A DNA stretch of 64,000 nt from Roseibium alexandrii DFL-11 (GCF_000158095.2 NZ_CM011002.1:4439703-4503702), one strand, 5' to 3'; shown: positions 33,635 through 43,496, numbered from the stretch's first letter. Translations and numbers: made by a program. The notes: generated by a model from the letters alone, not told the origin.

Positions 33635-34729
33635 TCAGCCGGTCTTGGGAGAGATCCGGTTCACATGCCCCATCTTGCGGCCATCCCTGATTTCGGCCTT
33701 GCCATAGAGGTGCATTTGGGCCGCCGGGTCTTTAAGGACGGCGTGCCAGTCTTCGGCATCACGGCCGATGAGATTTTCCATAACGGCATCAGAATGCCGG
33801 TCTGCGGAGCCCAGGGGCCAACCGGCGACCGCACGAATGTGCTGATCAAACTGCGACGTCAAACACGCATCCTGAGTCCAATGACCTGAATTGTGAACGC
33901 GCGGCGCGATCTCGTTGACCAGCAGCTTTTCGGTATCGCCGTCGCGAACAAGGAACATCTCAACGCCCATCACGCCAACATAGTCGAGACTTGAAACGAT
34001 CCGTTCGGCCATTTTCCGGGCTGCCGTCTGCGTTTGCTCAGAGACGCCCGCCGGAACAGTTGATGTTTTCAGGATGTGGTTTTCGTGATGGTTTCGGGCA
34101 ATGTCATAACTTTCGCAGTTGCCGTCCAAGTCCCGTGCGACGATGACCGAGACTTCACAGTCAAAGCCGATCAGGGCTTCCAGAACCGCAGGAGTATTGC
34201 CGATCCGTTCGAATGCACCGCCAATATCCTTTTTCGAGCGGATCATGGTCTGGCCTTTGCCGTCATATCCGAACCGCCGGGTTTTCAAGACGCCTTGGCC
34301 GCCAAAGTTTTGAACAGCTGTTTCGACATCTGCCTGGGAGGTGATTTCTGCAAAATCAGCAATCGCCACACCTGATTTTTTCAGGAATTCTTTCTCAAAC
34401 AGGCGATCCTGAGAAACTTCAAGAGCGCGGACGCCCGGGCGTACCGGTACCTTGCTAGCAAGATGCTGCGCGGTTGGTCCGGGAACATTTTCAAACTCAT
34501 AGGTCACGACGGATACGGCGTCCGCAAACGCCGCCAGCGCAGCTGTATCCTCGTAAGCTGCGATCGTGTTTTGGGCACTGACATCAAACGCAGGGCTGTT
34601 TTGCTCAGGACAGAAAATGTGGGTCTTAAGGCCCATGCTGGCTGCCGATTGAGCCAACATGCGACCCAACTGGCCGCCGCCAAGAATGCCGATCGTGTCA
34701 CCGGGTTGAAGGCGAATGGAAGCGCTCAT
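33635..34729 (-). CDS. purK: N5-carboxyaminoimidazole ribonucleotide synthase
   Basis: ATP-grasp enzyme of purine biosynthesis that carboxylates aminoimidazole ribonucleotide with bicarbonate and ATP. 364 residues. The start GDTIGILGGGQLGRMLA is the nucleotide-fold signature. Further motifs are VTYEFENVP near 76, VLKTRRFGYDGKGQ near 148 and NEIAPRVHNSGHWT near 270 with metal and substrate residues. It follows purE after 24 bases, the usual order. Confidence 0.97.
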   Translation of the reverse strand: MSASIRLQPGDTIGILGGGQLGRMLAQSAASMGLKTHIFCPEQNSPAFDVSAQNTIAAYEDTAALAAFADAVSVVTYEFENVPGPTAQHLASKVPVRPGVRALEVSQDRLFEKEFLKKSGVAIADFAEITSQADVETAVQNFGGQGVLKTRRFGYDGKGQTMIRSKKDIGGAFERIGNTPAVLEALIGFDCEVSVIVARDLDGNCESYDIARNHHENHILKTSTVPAGVSEQTQTAARKMAERIVSSLDYVGVMGVEMFLVRDGDTEKLLVNEIAPRVHNSGHWTQDACLTSQFDQHIRAVAGWPLGSADRHSDAVMENLIGRDAEDWHAVLKDPAAQMHLYGKAEIRDGRKMGHVNRISPKTG

Positions 34730-34753
34730 GGCAGCCTATCCTGCGTCTGGTGA

Positions 34754-35248
34754 TTAATTGGTGTCGTCGACTGGGAATTCGGCGACTGCGGCAGTACGCT
34801 CGGCCCGATATGTTTCGAGGGCTTCTTCAACATCGGAATTGTTGAGGGCAAGGACCGCACCCGCCAACAAAGCTGCGTTGGTTGCTCCCGCCTTGCCGAT
34901 TGCCAATGTGCCAACCGGGATGCCGCCGGGCATCTGTACGATCGACAGAAGGCTGTCCTCGCCGGAAAGCGCGCGGCTTTCGACCGGGACGCCGAATACC
35001 GGTAGCGGGGTCAGAGCTGCGGTCATCCCGGGCAAGTGAGCCGCACCGCCGGCGCCAGCGATGATAACCTTGAAACCTTCGGCCTTGGCGCCCTTAGCAA
35101 ACTCATACATCCGGTCTGGTGTCCGGTGCGCGGAAACAATGCGCGCTTCGAAGGAGATGCCAAGCTCGGCAAGCGTGTCGGCAGCGTGTTTCATGGTCGG
35201 CCAGTCGGACTGACTGCCCATAATAATTGCAACGTCTGCCTGCGCCAT
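34754..35248 (-). CDS. purE: N5-CAIR mutase, class I PurE
   Basis: 164 residues. Converts N5-CAIR to 4-carboxyaminoimidazole ribonucleotide, the step after PurK. The motif [15 protein letters not shown] at 9-23 holds the catalytic and phosphate-binding Ser and Asp. [12 protein letters not shown] near 40 contains the catalytic His, and [12 protein letters not shown] near 70 is the second active-site loop. First gene of a purEK operon. Confidence 0.97.
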   Translation of the reverse strand: MAQADVAIIMGSQSDWPTMKHAADTLAELGISFEARIVSAHRTPDRMYEFAKGAKAEGFKVIIAGAGGAAHLPGMTAALTPLPVFGVPVESRALSGEDSLLSIVQMPGGIPVGTLAIGKAGATNAALLAGAVLALNNSDVEEALETYRAERTAAVAEFPVDDTN

Positions 35249-35383
35249 TCTCTACTCCAAGTGTTGTGGGAGGCCGGAAGAGCCGCGGAGTATAGGCACG
35301 GAGCGCTGCTTCGCAAGCATCAATGCAGACTAAACATCAGGGAGCTCTGTCAAGCAGGGCTCTTTGGCAATGACCAGCTGAGA

Positions 35384-35581
35384 TTAGGCAATAATGTCGG
35401 GGCGCAGCTGATCTTCCAAAACCATGATCCGGTCCTTGATCATCAGTTTCTTTTTCTTCAAGCGCTGAAGCTGAAGAGCGTCGTGATTGGGTGTTGCCGC
35501 CAATGCCTCTACGGCGACGTCTAGATCCCTGTGTTCCTGACGGAGCTGCGCAAGCTCCACCCGCAAAGCCTCAGTATCCAT
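35384..35581 (-). CDS. DUF465 (YdcH-like) small coiled-coil protein
   Basis: 65 residues, predicted as a helical hairpin or coiled coil. The family core is visible in LRQEHRDLDVAVEAL and LQRLKKKKLMIKDRIMVLE. DUF465 proteins are abundant, small and of unknown role. Transcribed divergently from a second DUF465 gene 349 bases away. Confidence 0.85.
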   Translation of the reverse strand: MDTEALRVELAQLRQEHRDLDVAVEALAATPNHDALQLQRLKKKKLMIKDRIMVLEDQLRPDIIA

Positions 35582-35930
35582 TCGTGCCTTTAATCCCCAA
35601 GAACCGGTTCCTAGTCCTAGTCCATTTTTGGGTGTACGGGCAAGACAGCTTTGGTTTTTGCTGTTTATTCACTGATGGCGAACAGTCCGGTCCCGACGGC
35701 TACTTTTTTCTAAGTGCTGAAGTTTCTGAGATGGCAAATCTGTCATGATCAAAAACTGATAGTTTTTAGTGTCTTAAGTGTGAGCCGGAATTTAGGATTT
35801 TTAAAGGATACTGGTGAGAACTCATTCTACGACGGCAAAATGGTTCCGGTATGCAGAATCTGCAATCGACAACGCCTGAAAATGTGTGGCACGATGAATT
35901 CCGTTGAGCCAACAGACAGGAGGTTTATCC
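35582..35930. other. 349-bp gap between two divergent DUF465 genes
   Basis: AT-rich compared with the flanks. It contains a perfect inverted repeat AAAAACT-GAT-AGTTTTT at 35751-35767. No gene was recognised. The repeat could be an operator shared by both genes or a small RNA hairpin. Confidence 0.45.
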
Positions 35931-36110
35931 ATGTCAATGCAGTCACATCTCGCAGAACTTGAGCGCCGTCATGCGGAAATGGAACGCAAGATCGAAGACG
36001 CTTTGTTACATCCGAGTACGGACTCCCTGAAATTGGCTGACATGAAACGGCGAAAACTCAAGATCAAGGATGAGATTGAGCGAATACGAAAAGATGTGAC
36101 GATCCACTGA
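35931..36110 (+). CDS. DUF465 (YdcH-like) small protein, second copy
   Basis: 59 residues with the same helical core as its neighbour (LERRHAEMERKIEDAL, LKLADMKRRKLKIKDEI). A strong AGGAGG ribosome site lies eight bases before the ATG. It has a good terminator, so it is an independent, probably well-expressed unit. Role unknown. Confidence 0.9.
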   Translation: MSMQSHLAELERRHAEMERKIEDALLHPSTDSLKLADMKRRKLKIKDEIERIRKDVTIH

Positions 36111-36132
36111 TCGTCCGGCCTTTGGAAATTTC

Positions 36133-36161
36133 AACGCCGCGCGATTTGTGCGGCGTTTTTT
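36133..36161 (+). terminator. Terminator of the second DUF465 gene
   Basis: AACGCCGC/GCGGCGTT 8-bp stem (36133-36157) with a T-run to 36161. It lies just before the end of the convergent acyl-CoA synthetase gene. Confidence 0.9.
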
Positions 36162-36180
36162 ATTGCTTAGTAGACTTTGC

Positions 36181-37812
36181 TCATAAGGCTTTCGCTTGCT
36201 CCCGCAGGGCAAACTTCTGGATCTTGCCGGTCGAGGTCTTCGGCAGGTCACAAAACACAATTTTCCTGGGTGACTTGAAGCTGGCCAGGTGTTCTTTGCA
36301 AAAGGCCATCAGCTCGTTTTCCGTGGTGTCTGATCCTGATTTCAACTCAACAAAGGCGCAGGGCGTTTCGCCCCACTTTTCATCCGGACGGGCCACCACC
36401 GCCGCAGCCTGAACATCAGGATGTTTGTAAAGAACATCTTCGACTTCGATAGAGGAAATGTTCTCTCCACCCGAAATTATGATGTCTTTAGACCGGTCTT
36501 TCAATTGGATGTAGCCGTCCGGATGCATCACACCAAGATCGCCGGAATGGAACCAGCCACCTTTGAAGGCTTCATCTGTCGCGTCCTGATTTTTCAGGTA
36601 GCCTTTCATAACGACATTGCCGCGGAACATGACCTCGCCGATGGTTTGGCCGTCGGCTGGAACGGGCTCCATGGTCTCTGGGTTGAGGACCTTGAGATCT
36701 TCGAGCGCAACGTAGCGAACACCCTGCCGCGCTTTTTTCTGAGCTTGTTGTTCAAGAGGCAGCGAATCCCATTCGCCCTTCCAATCATTGACCACTGCCG
36801 GGCCATAGACTTCAGTCAAACCATAAAGGTGGGTCACGTTGAACCCGGCGGTTTTCATCGCTGCCAGAACGCTTTCCGGTGGGGGCGCTGCAGCGGTGAA
36901 GAACTCAACCTCACGGTCCAGATCGCGCTTGTCGTCGCCGGCATTGAGCAGTGTCGACATGATAATCGGTGCACCGCACAAGTGAGTCACGCCTTCATCT
37001 GCGATCAGATCCCACATGGCTTTTGGCCGGACCCAGCGCAAACACACATGCGTCCCGGCGACAATAGATAAGGACCAGGGAAAGCACCAGCCATTGCAAT
37101 GGAACATTGGCAATGTCCAAAGATAGACAGGATGCTTGGCCATCGAAGCGGTGATAACGTTTGCTTGGGCCAGCAGGTAGGCGCCGCGATGATGGTATAC
37201 GACACCTTTGGGATTTCCAGTGGTGCCGGATGTGTAATTCAGCGTGATGGCATCCCATTCATCATCGGGGAGGGACCAAGTGAACTCCGTGTCTCCGGAT
37301 TGAAGGAAGTCCTCATAATCCAGTGACCCCAACTGCTCGCTATCCTGCGGGAATTCGGGGTCTGAATAATCGATCACGGTCGGTTTGACGGTGGCCAGTT
37401 CCAGTGCTTCTTTCATGACGGATGCATATTCTCGATCCGTAATCAGGACCTTGCAGTTGGCGTGATCGAGCTGGAACGCGATGATCGCAGCATCAAGTCG
37501 TGTGTTGAGGGAATGCAGGACGGCTTTTGTCATCGGCACACCGTAGTGGGCTTCAAGCATTGGCGGGACATTGGGCAGCATCACGCTGACGGTGTCTTCT
37601 TTTCCAATGCCGTGTCTGCTCAAGGCCGATGCGAGTTGTTTCGAGCGCTTGTAGAACGTCCTATAATCAGTCCGCTGTTTGCCGTGGATGATCGCCGTGT
37701 GATCTGGAAACACATCTGCGGCTCGCGCCAAAAAGCTCAAGGGGCTCAGCGCTGCATAGTTAGCGTCAGTCTTGTCCAGTCCTTTTGCAAAGGGGCTAAC
37801 TGTCGCGTCCAT
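36181..37812 (-). CDS. Acyl-CoA synthetase, AMP-forming (short/medium-chain, DmdB-like)
   Basis: 543-residue adenylate-forming ligase that activates a carboxylic acid with ATP and CoA. The A3 motif is LNYTSGTTGNPKGVVYHHRG near 190-209, A5 is HLYGLTEVYGP near 325, A7 is GWFHSGDLGVMHPDGYIQLK near 420-439, and A10 PKTSTGKIQKF contains the catalytic Lys near 525. It resembles the branch containing 3-methylmercaptopropionyl-CoA ligase (DmdB) and FadD3-like enzymes in marine alphaproteobacteria. The substrate cannot be fixed by sequence reading. The TauE/SafE exporter gene lies 87 bases upstream on the same strand. Confidence 0.9.
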   Translation of the reverse strand: MDATVSPFAKGLDKTDANYAALSPLSFLARAADVFPDHTAIIHGKQRTDYRTFYKRSKQLASALSRHGIGKEDTVSVMLPNVPPMLEAHYGVPMTKAVLHSLNTRLDAAIIAFQLDHANCKVLITDREYASVMKEALELATVKPTVIDYSDPEFPQDSEQLGSLDYEDFLQSGDTEFTWSLPDDEWDAITLNYTSGTTGNPKGVVYHHRGAYLLAQANVITASMAKHPVYLWTLPMFHCNGWCFPWSLSIVAGTHVCLRWVRPKAMWDLIADEGVTHLCGAPIIMSTLLNAGDDKRDLDREVEFFTAAAPPPESVLAAMKTAGFNVTHLYGLTEVYGPAVVNDWKGEWDSLPLEQQAQKKARQGVRYVALEDLKVLNPETMEPVPADGQTIGEVMFRGNVVMKGYLKNQDATDEAFKGGWFHSGDLGVMHPDGYIQLKDRSKDIIISGGENISSIEVEDVLYKHPDVQAAAVVARPDEKWGETPCAFVELKSGSDTTENELMAFCKEHLASFKSPRKIVFCDLPKTSTGKIQKFALREQAKAL

Positions 37813-37899
37813 GATATTCCTCCCAATCGTCTTTGTCCGGTATCAAAGCCGGAAAAGTCTTTGGGAGCAATGCAACAAAGGGTGTTTGTGGTACTGCAG

Positions 37900-38667
37900 T
37901 CAGGCAAGCAGTCCGGCGAGCCCATCGTATGTCAATTTTGCGCCGATTAGGCCCATAACGACATAAATGATGGTGTAAAACGTTTCCGCCTTGATGATGC
38001 GGACAAGACGCACACCGGCCAGCGTGGCAACAAGTGCGACCGGGAACAGAACCGCCGATGTTGTAAGGTTCGTCGTATCAAATTGTCCGAGAAAGAAATA
38101 GGGGATGACCTTTACCGCGTTCACCGTGGCAAAGAAGATCACCGCTGTCCCGGCGAACAACATCGGTGCCAGTTTCAGGGGCAGCATATACATCTGAAAC
38201 GGCGGGCCGCCCGTGTGGCTGATGAAGCTTGTAAAACCAGCGACCGCTCCCCAGAAAGATCCTTTCGGTATGTTGTGGCTGAGCGCCGCAGCCTCTTTTC
38301 TACGTTTGAAAACGTAGTCGGCGACAAACGCCAGCGAGATCACCCCGATCATCAGCGTGACGAATGTATCATTCACGTAAGCAGCAGTGCCCCAGCCGAT
38401 ACCGATCCCGAGCATTGCTGCCGGCAGCAAAATAGCCAGGCTGCGCCAATCTGCTTTGCCTTTGTAAGCCATCAACGCAACGGCATCCATCACCAGCAGG
38501 ATCGGCAACATGATCCCGGCGGCCTGAAGCGGCGAAATCACCAATGACATGATGGGGACGCCAAGCATGGCGAACGTTCCGCCGAACCCTCCCTTTGACA
38601 AGCCTACGCAGATTACGGCAGGGACAGCAGCTGCATAGAACCAAGGGTCGGTGATGAGAAGCATCAA
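37900..38667 (-). CDS. TauE/SafE (TSUP) family anion exporter
   Basis: 255 residues with about eight hydrophobic segments. The duplicated TSUP signature appears as GLSKGGFGGTFAMLGVPIMS near 22-41 and GAVAGFTSFISHTGGPPFQM near 140-159. Members export sulfite, sulfoacetate or related sulfur-containing anions. It is transcribed toward the acyl-CoA synthetase gene and divergently from prpE, which could mean shared control with acid activation. Confidence 0.9.
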   Translation of the reverse strand: MMLLITDPWFYAAAVPAVICVGLSKGGFGGTFAMLGVPIMSLVISPLQAAGIMLPILLVMDAVALMAYKGKADWRSLAILLPAAMLGIGIGWGTAAYVNDTFVTLMIGVISLAFVADYVFKRRKEAAALSHNIPKGSFWGAVAGFTSFISHTGGPPFQMYMLPLKLAPMLFAGTAVIFFATVNAVKVIPYFFLGQFDTTNLTTSAVLFPVALVATLAGVRLVRIIKAETFYTIIYVVMGLIGAKLTYDGLAGLLA

Positions 38668-38831
38668 AAATCACTGTTATGACGTGGAAAAAGGCGCTGC
38701 AAACAAGCACGACGGAGGGATTACGTAAAGGTCCGCTCATCGAATTGCTAAGTCAGTGACACTTGCTTTTCAAACCACACTTGCAACACACTCGCCAAAA
38801 TCGATGAGTGCTGCTGTTTGGGAGGAAGACG

Positions 38832-40739
38832 ATGGCAAGCCGGTATCATGACGTTTATCAAGGCTGGCATTCCGATCCGATGGGGTTTTGGAAAAATGCC
38901 GCTTCCGAAATTGATTGGATCAGCACGACAGACAAGGTCTTCGACCCCGATCAAGGTCAATTCGGCCGCTGGTTTCCAGATTGGGAATGTAACACCTGCT
39001 ACAATTGCCTGGACCGTCATGTGGAGCGCGGCCGGCCCGGCCAACCGGCGCTCATCTACGACAGCCCGATCACTGGAGCGCAAGCAACCTACACCTACGC
39101 TGAGCTGCTCGAAGAGGTCGAGGCACTGGCGGCTGTTCTTCAGGACAACGGACTGGAGAAGGGAGATCGGGCAATCATCTACATGCCGATGATCCCGCAA
39201 GCGGTCATGGCGATGTTGGCCTGCGCGCGTCTTGGCGTGATCCACTCTGTGGTGTTTGGTGGCTTTGCAGCCAATGAACTTGCCACCCGGATCAATGATG
39301 CGACCCCTAAAACGATTATCGCAGCGTCCTGCGGGATCGAGCCGGGCAGGGTCATTTCCTACAAGCCTCTCATTGACGACGCTATCGGGCTGTCCACGCA
39401 CAAGCCGGACAGCGTGTTCGTCTATCAACGTGAGGCTGAGATTGCCTCGCTGGTAGAGGGCAGGGACCATGATCTTGGCAAGCTGATGGAAGATGCGGTT
39501 GCCGCTGGCCGCCGTGTGCCGCCGGTGCCGGTCAAGGCGACCGATCCGCTCTATATTCTCTACACTTCAGGCACAACCGGGCAGCCGAAGGGCGTGGTCC
39601 GTGACAATGGCGGCCATATGGTCGCGCTCAAGTGGTCCATGTCGAACCTCTATGACATTCAGCCCGGCGAAGTTTTCTGGGCAGCGTCAGACGTGGGGTG
39701 GGTCGTCGGCCACAGTTACATCGCGTACGCACCGCTTCTTCATGGCTGCACCACGATTGTATTTGAGGGCAAACCTGTGGGAACGCCGGATGCAGGCACC
39801 TTCTGGCGTGTGATCTCTGAACACAGCGTCGCGTCCCTTTTCACCGCGCCAACTGCGTTCCGGGCAATTCGTAAGGAAGATCCGAACGGCGAGCTGATCA
39901 AGAAATACGATCTGTCGACCTACCGCTCTTTGTTCCTTGCAGGAGAGCGTGCCGATCCGGAGACGGTGAACTGGGCGATTGATCAGTTGCAGGTGCCTGT
40001 CATTGACCATTGGTGGCAGACAGAAACGGGTTGGTGCATTGTCGGCAACCCGCTCGGGCTGGGGGCACTTCCCGTCAAGCCTGGGTCGCCTACAGTTCCG
40101 ATGCCCGGATACGATGTCCAGATTTTGGACGATGCCGGGCACCCGCTGGGTCCAAACACGCTTGGCAATATTGTTGTGAAATTACCATTGCCGCCCGGCG
40201 CATTTCCGACCCTCTGGAATGCGGACAAACGTTTCCATGACGCTTATCTTGCCGAATTCCCCGGCTACTACAAAACGGCGGATGCGGGTGTGATCGACGA
40301 CGACGGATACCTGTCGATCATGGCGCGGACGGACGACATCATCAATGTTGCCGGACACCGTCTGTCAACCGGGGGCATGGAAGAAGTGCTGGCGACCCAT
40401 CAGGATGTCGCCGAATGTGCCGTTATCGGGATTGCTGACAAGCTGAAGGGCCAATTGCCATGCGGCTTTGTTGTCTTGAAAGCCGGTGTGGATCGTGACC
40501 ATGCAGATATTGAAAAGGAGCTGATCAAGCTCGTGCGTGAGAAGATCGGCCCGGTGGCGGCGTTCAAAATTGCCATCACGGTCGATCGATTGCCGAAAAC
40601 CCGCTCTGGCAAAATCTTGCGTGGGACAATGCGTCAGATCGCCGATGGCGAAGAGTACAAGATGCCGGCAACGATTGATGACCCCGCAATCCTGGATGAA
40701 ATCACCGATGCGCTGAAATCGCATGGGATTTCTGCATAA
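38832..40739 (+). CDS. prpE: Propionyl-CoA synthetase
   Basis: 635-residue AMP-forming ligase that activates propionate, and in relatives also acrylate or 3-hydroxypropionate. It starts like PrpE (YHDVYQGWHSDPMGFW), with the ACS-type N-terminal domain. The A3 motif is LYTSGTTGQPKGVV near 238-251, then DVGWVVGHSYIAYAPL near 280, WWQTETGW near 393, YKTADAGVIDDDGYLSIM near 478-495 and the catalytic Lys in PKTRSGKILRG near 590. GGGAGGAAG before the ATG sets the start 24 bases downstream of an earlier in-frame ATG. Confidence 0.95.
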   Translation: MASRYHDVYQGWHSDPMGFWKNAASEIDWISTTDKVFDPDQGQFGRWFPDWECNTCYNCLDRHVERGRPGQPALIYDSPITGAQATYTYAELLEEVEALAAVLQDNGLEKGDRAIIYMPMIPQAVMAMLACARLGVIHSVVFGGFAANELATRINDATPKTIIAASCGIEPGRVISYKPLIDDAIGLSTHKPDSVFVYQREAEIASLVEGRDHDLGKLMEDAVAAGRRVPPVPVKATDPLYILYTSGTTGQPKGVVRDNGGHMVALKWSMSNLYDIQPGEVFWAASDVGWVVGHSYIAYAPLLHGCTTIVFEGKPVGTPDAGTFWRVISEHSVASLFTAPTAFRAIRKEDPNGELIKKYDLSTYRSLFLAGERADPETVNWAIDQLQVPVIDHWWQTETGWCIVGNPLGLGALPVKPGSPTVPMPGYDVQILDDAGHPLGPNTLGNIVVKLPLPPGAFPTLWNADKRFHDAYLAEFPGYYKTADAGVIDDDGYLSIMARTDDIINVAGHRLSTGGMEEVLATHQDVAECAVIGIADKLKGQLPCGFVVLKAGVDRDHADIEKELIKLVREKIGPVAAFKIAITVDRLPKTRSGKILRGTMRQIADGEEYKMPATIDDPAILDEITDALKSHGISA

Positions 40740-40825
40740 GCGGGAAAGTTGACGCAACTGGAGGTGTGCCAGGGGCATCGACAGACGTACTTTTCGGACT
40801 TATGGTCGGGCCGCCGCGAAGCGGC

Positions 40826-40850
40826 CCGTCGCATTTGCGGCGGTGTTTTT
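40826..40850 (+). terminator. Terminator of prpE
   Basis: CCGTCGC-ATTT-GCGGCGG 7-bp stem with one U-G pair, followed by TGTTTTT. It overlaps a second hairpin (GGGCCGC/GCGGCCC, 40808-40827). Confidence 0.6.
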
Positions 40851-40874
40851 GTTAGCACAGCCGTGAGGTTTTCC

Positions 40875-41666
40875 GTGTCTTTAGAAAATAAAGTCGCCAT
40901 CGTAACCGGCGCAGCCCGAGGTATCGGTTTTGCTGTTGCCAAGCGTTTTGTCATGGACGGCGCCAAGGTTGTGATTGCCGACGTTGATGATGAGGCTGGT
41001 GAAGCGGCTGTTGAAGACCTGAGCGGTCTCGGCACCGTTATGTACATCCACTGCAACGTTGCGGAGCGGCTGGATGTTCGCAATATGGTCGCCGAAACTC
41101 TGAATGCTTATGGCGATATCGATGTTTTGGTCAACAATGCCGGGATCGTTGTTGGAGCCGAGTTTCTTGATCTGGAAGAAGACGATTTCGACAAGGTCCT
41201 GTCGATCAACCTGAAAGGGGCTTTCCTGTGTTCCCAGGCGGTGGCCCGGCATATGGTCGAGAAGGTTGACAATGGCGGCGATCCAGGATGCATCATCAAC
41301 ATGTCATCGATCAACTCGGTGGTCGCGATCCCGAATCAGATCCCGTACTGCGTCTCCAAAGGCGGGATGACACAGCTGACCAAAACGACGGCTCTGTCTC
41401 TTGCGAAGTATGGTATCCGCGTCAATGCGATCGGACCCGGCTCGATCATGACCGAGATGCTTGCCTCCGTGAACAGCGACCCGGCAGCGAAAAACCGGAT
41501 CATGTCGCGCACACCGATGCTGCGTATCGGGGAGCCATCGGAAATTGCAGGTGTCGCGGCCTTCCTTGCTTCTGAAGATGCCGGATACGTCACGGGTCAG
41601 ACGATCTTCGCAGATGGCGGCCGGATGCCACTGAATTATACCGTAGCCGTTCCGGACGACGACTGA
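40875..41666 (+). CDS. Short-chain dehydrogenase/reductase
   Basis: 263-residue SDR with the classical set: cofactor motif VTGAARGIGFA near 10-20, Asp near 36 favouring NAD(H), NNAGI near 88, catalytic Ser in INMSSINS near 145 and YCVSKGG (Tyr and Lys) near 160. The ending YVTGQTIFADGGR is standard. No ATG fits the start. GTG at 40875 with GAGG six bases upstream is chosen. The substrate is unknown. It may be expressed by read-through from prpE. Confidence 0.88.
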   Translation: MSLENKVAIVTGAARGIGFAVAKRFVMDGAKVVIADVDDEAGEAAVEDLSGLGTVMYIHCNVAERLDVRNMVAETLNAYGDIDVLVNNAGIVVGAEFLDLEEDDFDKVLSINLKGAFLCSQAVARHMVEKVDNGGDPGCIINMSSINSVVAIPNQIPYCVSKGGMTQLTKTTALSLAKYGIRVNAIGPGSIMTEMLASVNSDPAAKNRIMSRTPMLRIGEPSEIAGVAAFLASEDAGYVTGQTIFADGGRMPLNYTVAVPDDD

Positions 41667-41708
41667 TTATATCCGGTAGACTGGGTCAGAACGCAAAAGG
41701 GGTGGAAG

Positions 41709-43496
41709 CTAGACGGCTTTCGCCTCTTTTCCGTTTCCAAACTGCAAGTCTGCAAGTTTGGCGTAAAGGCCTCCGGCTGCACTCAATTGCTGATGTGTCC
41801 CGGTTTCAACGATCCGTCCCTCGTCCATGACGACGATACGATCCGCTTTCAGCACCGTGGCTAACCGGTGTGCGATGATCAGGGTCGTTCGCCCTTCCAT
41901 CAATTGATCCAAAGCCCTTTGGACGAGTTGTTCGCTTTCAGCATCCAGGGCGCTGGTTGCTTCGTCAAGCAACAGCACAGGTGCCTGTTTCAACACGGCA
42001 CGGGCAATGGCAATGCGTTGGCGTTGCCCGCCCGACAAGGTGATGCCGCGTTCGCCGACGAGTGTGTCGTAGCCATTTGTCATCGTTTCGATGAAAGGGG
42101 AGGCAAGGGCGGCCGTGGCCGCATTGATGATGTCCTGACGTTTTGCATCAGGAAGGCCATAGGCAATGTTCTCGGCGATGCTGGCGCCGAATACAGCAGT
42201 GTCCTGCGGAACCAGCGCAATGTTGCGCCGAAGTGCGTCCGGGTCGAGGTCACGCAGGTCCACGCCATTCATTCGAATGGCCCCGGATGTCGGGTCATAG
42301 AAGCGCATCAGCAGACTGAAAAGCGTGCTTTTGCCGGCGCCCGAGGGCCCGACGACCGCAACTTTCTCCCCCGGAGCAATGGTCAAGGTCAGATCCTGCA
42401 CCACCGGCAGATTGCCCGCTGCTTGGTAAGCGAATGACATGTCCTCAAAACGAATTTCACCCCGTGGTGTGTCCGGCAGGGGAATGGGATTGAGAGGGGC
42501 CCGAATCTCGGGCGTGATCTCCAGAAGTTCGGAGAGACGTTCAGCGGCGCCAGCGGCCTGTGACAGCTCGCCCCAGACTTCGGACAAAGCGGCCAATGAA
42601 CCGGCGGCGAGGATTGAATAAAGAAGGAACTGGCTAAGTTCTCCGCCGGTCATGCGTCCGGCAAATACGTCACTTGCGCCAATCCAGAGAACAGCAACGA
42701 TGGAAGAGCCAATGACGAGGATGGCAAATCCCGTCAATGCGGCGCGGGCCGTGATGGCCTGGCGCGCAGCGGTAAACGCCGTTTCCACAGCAGACCGGTA
42801 AATCCCGGAGCTGCGGCTTTCGTGCGTGAAAGCTTGCAATGTCCGAACCGATCCGAGCATTTCCCCGGCATAGGCTGAGGCGTCCGCCAACATATCTTGC
42901 GCAAAACGCGAGCGCTTTCTGACCTTCCGGCCAAACCCGATGATCGGGATGAGTATGATCGGGATCGCGGCCAGCACAATGACCGACAAGCGCGGGCTGG
43001 TTACCACCATCATCACCGAGGCGCCGGTGAACATGATCGTGTTCCGCATTGCAAGCGACGCACTTGCGCCAAATGCCGCTTTGATCTGAGTTGTGTCTGC
43101 TGTCAGTCGGGACAGTATTTCGCCTGACTTTGCGCTGTCGTAAAATGATGGGCTCAGCCGGGTCATGTGGGCAAATACATCTGCCCGAACCTCTGCTACA
43201 ACGCGTTCCCCCAGCCACATGACCAGGAAGTATCGGACAGAGCTGGCGCATGCGAGGGCGCATACCACCCCAATCAGAACAGCGAAGTAGGAATTGACCA
43301 GCGCCGGATCATCGGCGCCAAAACCAGAGTCGATCATGCGCCGGACGGCGGCTGGCAGTATCAATGTGATGATCGCGGCGGAGAACAGGGCAGCGAGTGC
43401 GGCCAGCACCATGCCTTTGTGCTTCAACAGGTACGGAAGCAGCCGGCTCAATGGGCGCAAAGACCTTCTGGGGTCAGAGGGGGCATTTGTTGTCAT
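41709..43496 (-). CDS. ABC exporter, fused permease and ATPase (MsbA/TAP-like)
   Basis: 595-residue half-transporter. Residues 20-310 hold about six transmembrane helices of a type I exporter, and 340-595 form the ATPase. The latter has Walker A VVGPSGAGKST near 378, the Q-loop, signature LSGGQRQRIA near 484 and Walker B VLLLDEATSALD near 505. It should act as a homodimer. Whether it flips lipid A, another lipid or a drug is not decided by sequence. No partner half-transporter or outer-membrane channel is nearby. Confidence 0.93.
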   Translation of the reverse strand: MTTNAPSDPRRSLRPLSRLLPYLLKHKGMVLAALAALFSAAIITLILPAAVRRMIDSGFGADDPALVNSYFAVLIGVVCALACASSVRYFLVMWLGERVVAEVRADVFAHMTRLSPSFYDSAKSGEILSRLTADTTQIKAAFGASASLAMRNTIMFTGASVMMVVTSPRLSVIVLAAIPIILIPIIGFGRKVRKRSRFAQDMLADASAYAGEMLGSVRTLQAFTHESRSSGIYRSAVETAFTAARQAITARAALTGFAILVIGSSIVAVLWIGASDVFAGRMTGGELSQFLLYSILAAGSLAALSEVWGELSQAAGAAERLSELLEITPEIRAPLNPIPLPDTPRGEIRFEDMSFAYQAAGNLPVVQDLTLTIAPGEKVAVVGPSGAGKSTLFSLLMRFYDPTSGAIRMNGVDLRDLDPDALRRNIALVPQDTAVFGASIAENIAYGLPDAKRQDIINAATAALASPFIETMTNGYDTLVGERGITLSGGQRQRIAIARAVLKQAPVLLLDEATSALDAESEQLVQRALDQLMEGRTTLIIAHRLATVLKADRIVVMDEGRIVETGTHQQLSAAGGLYAKLADLQFGNGKEAKAV

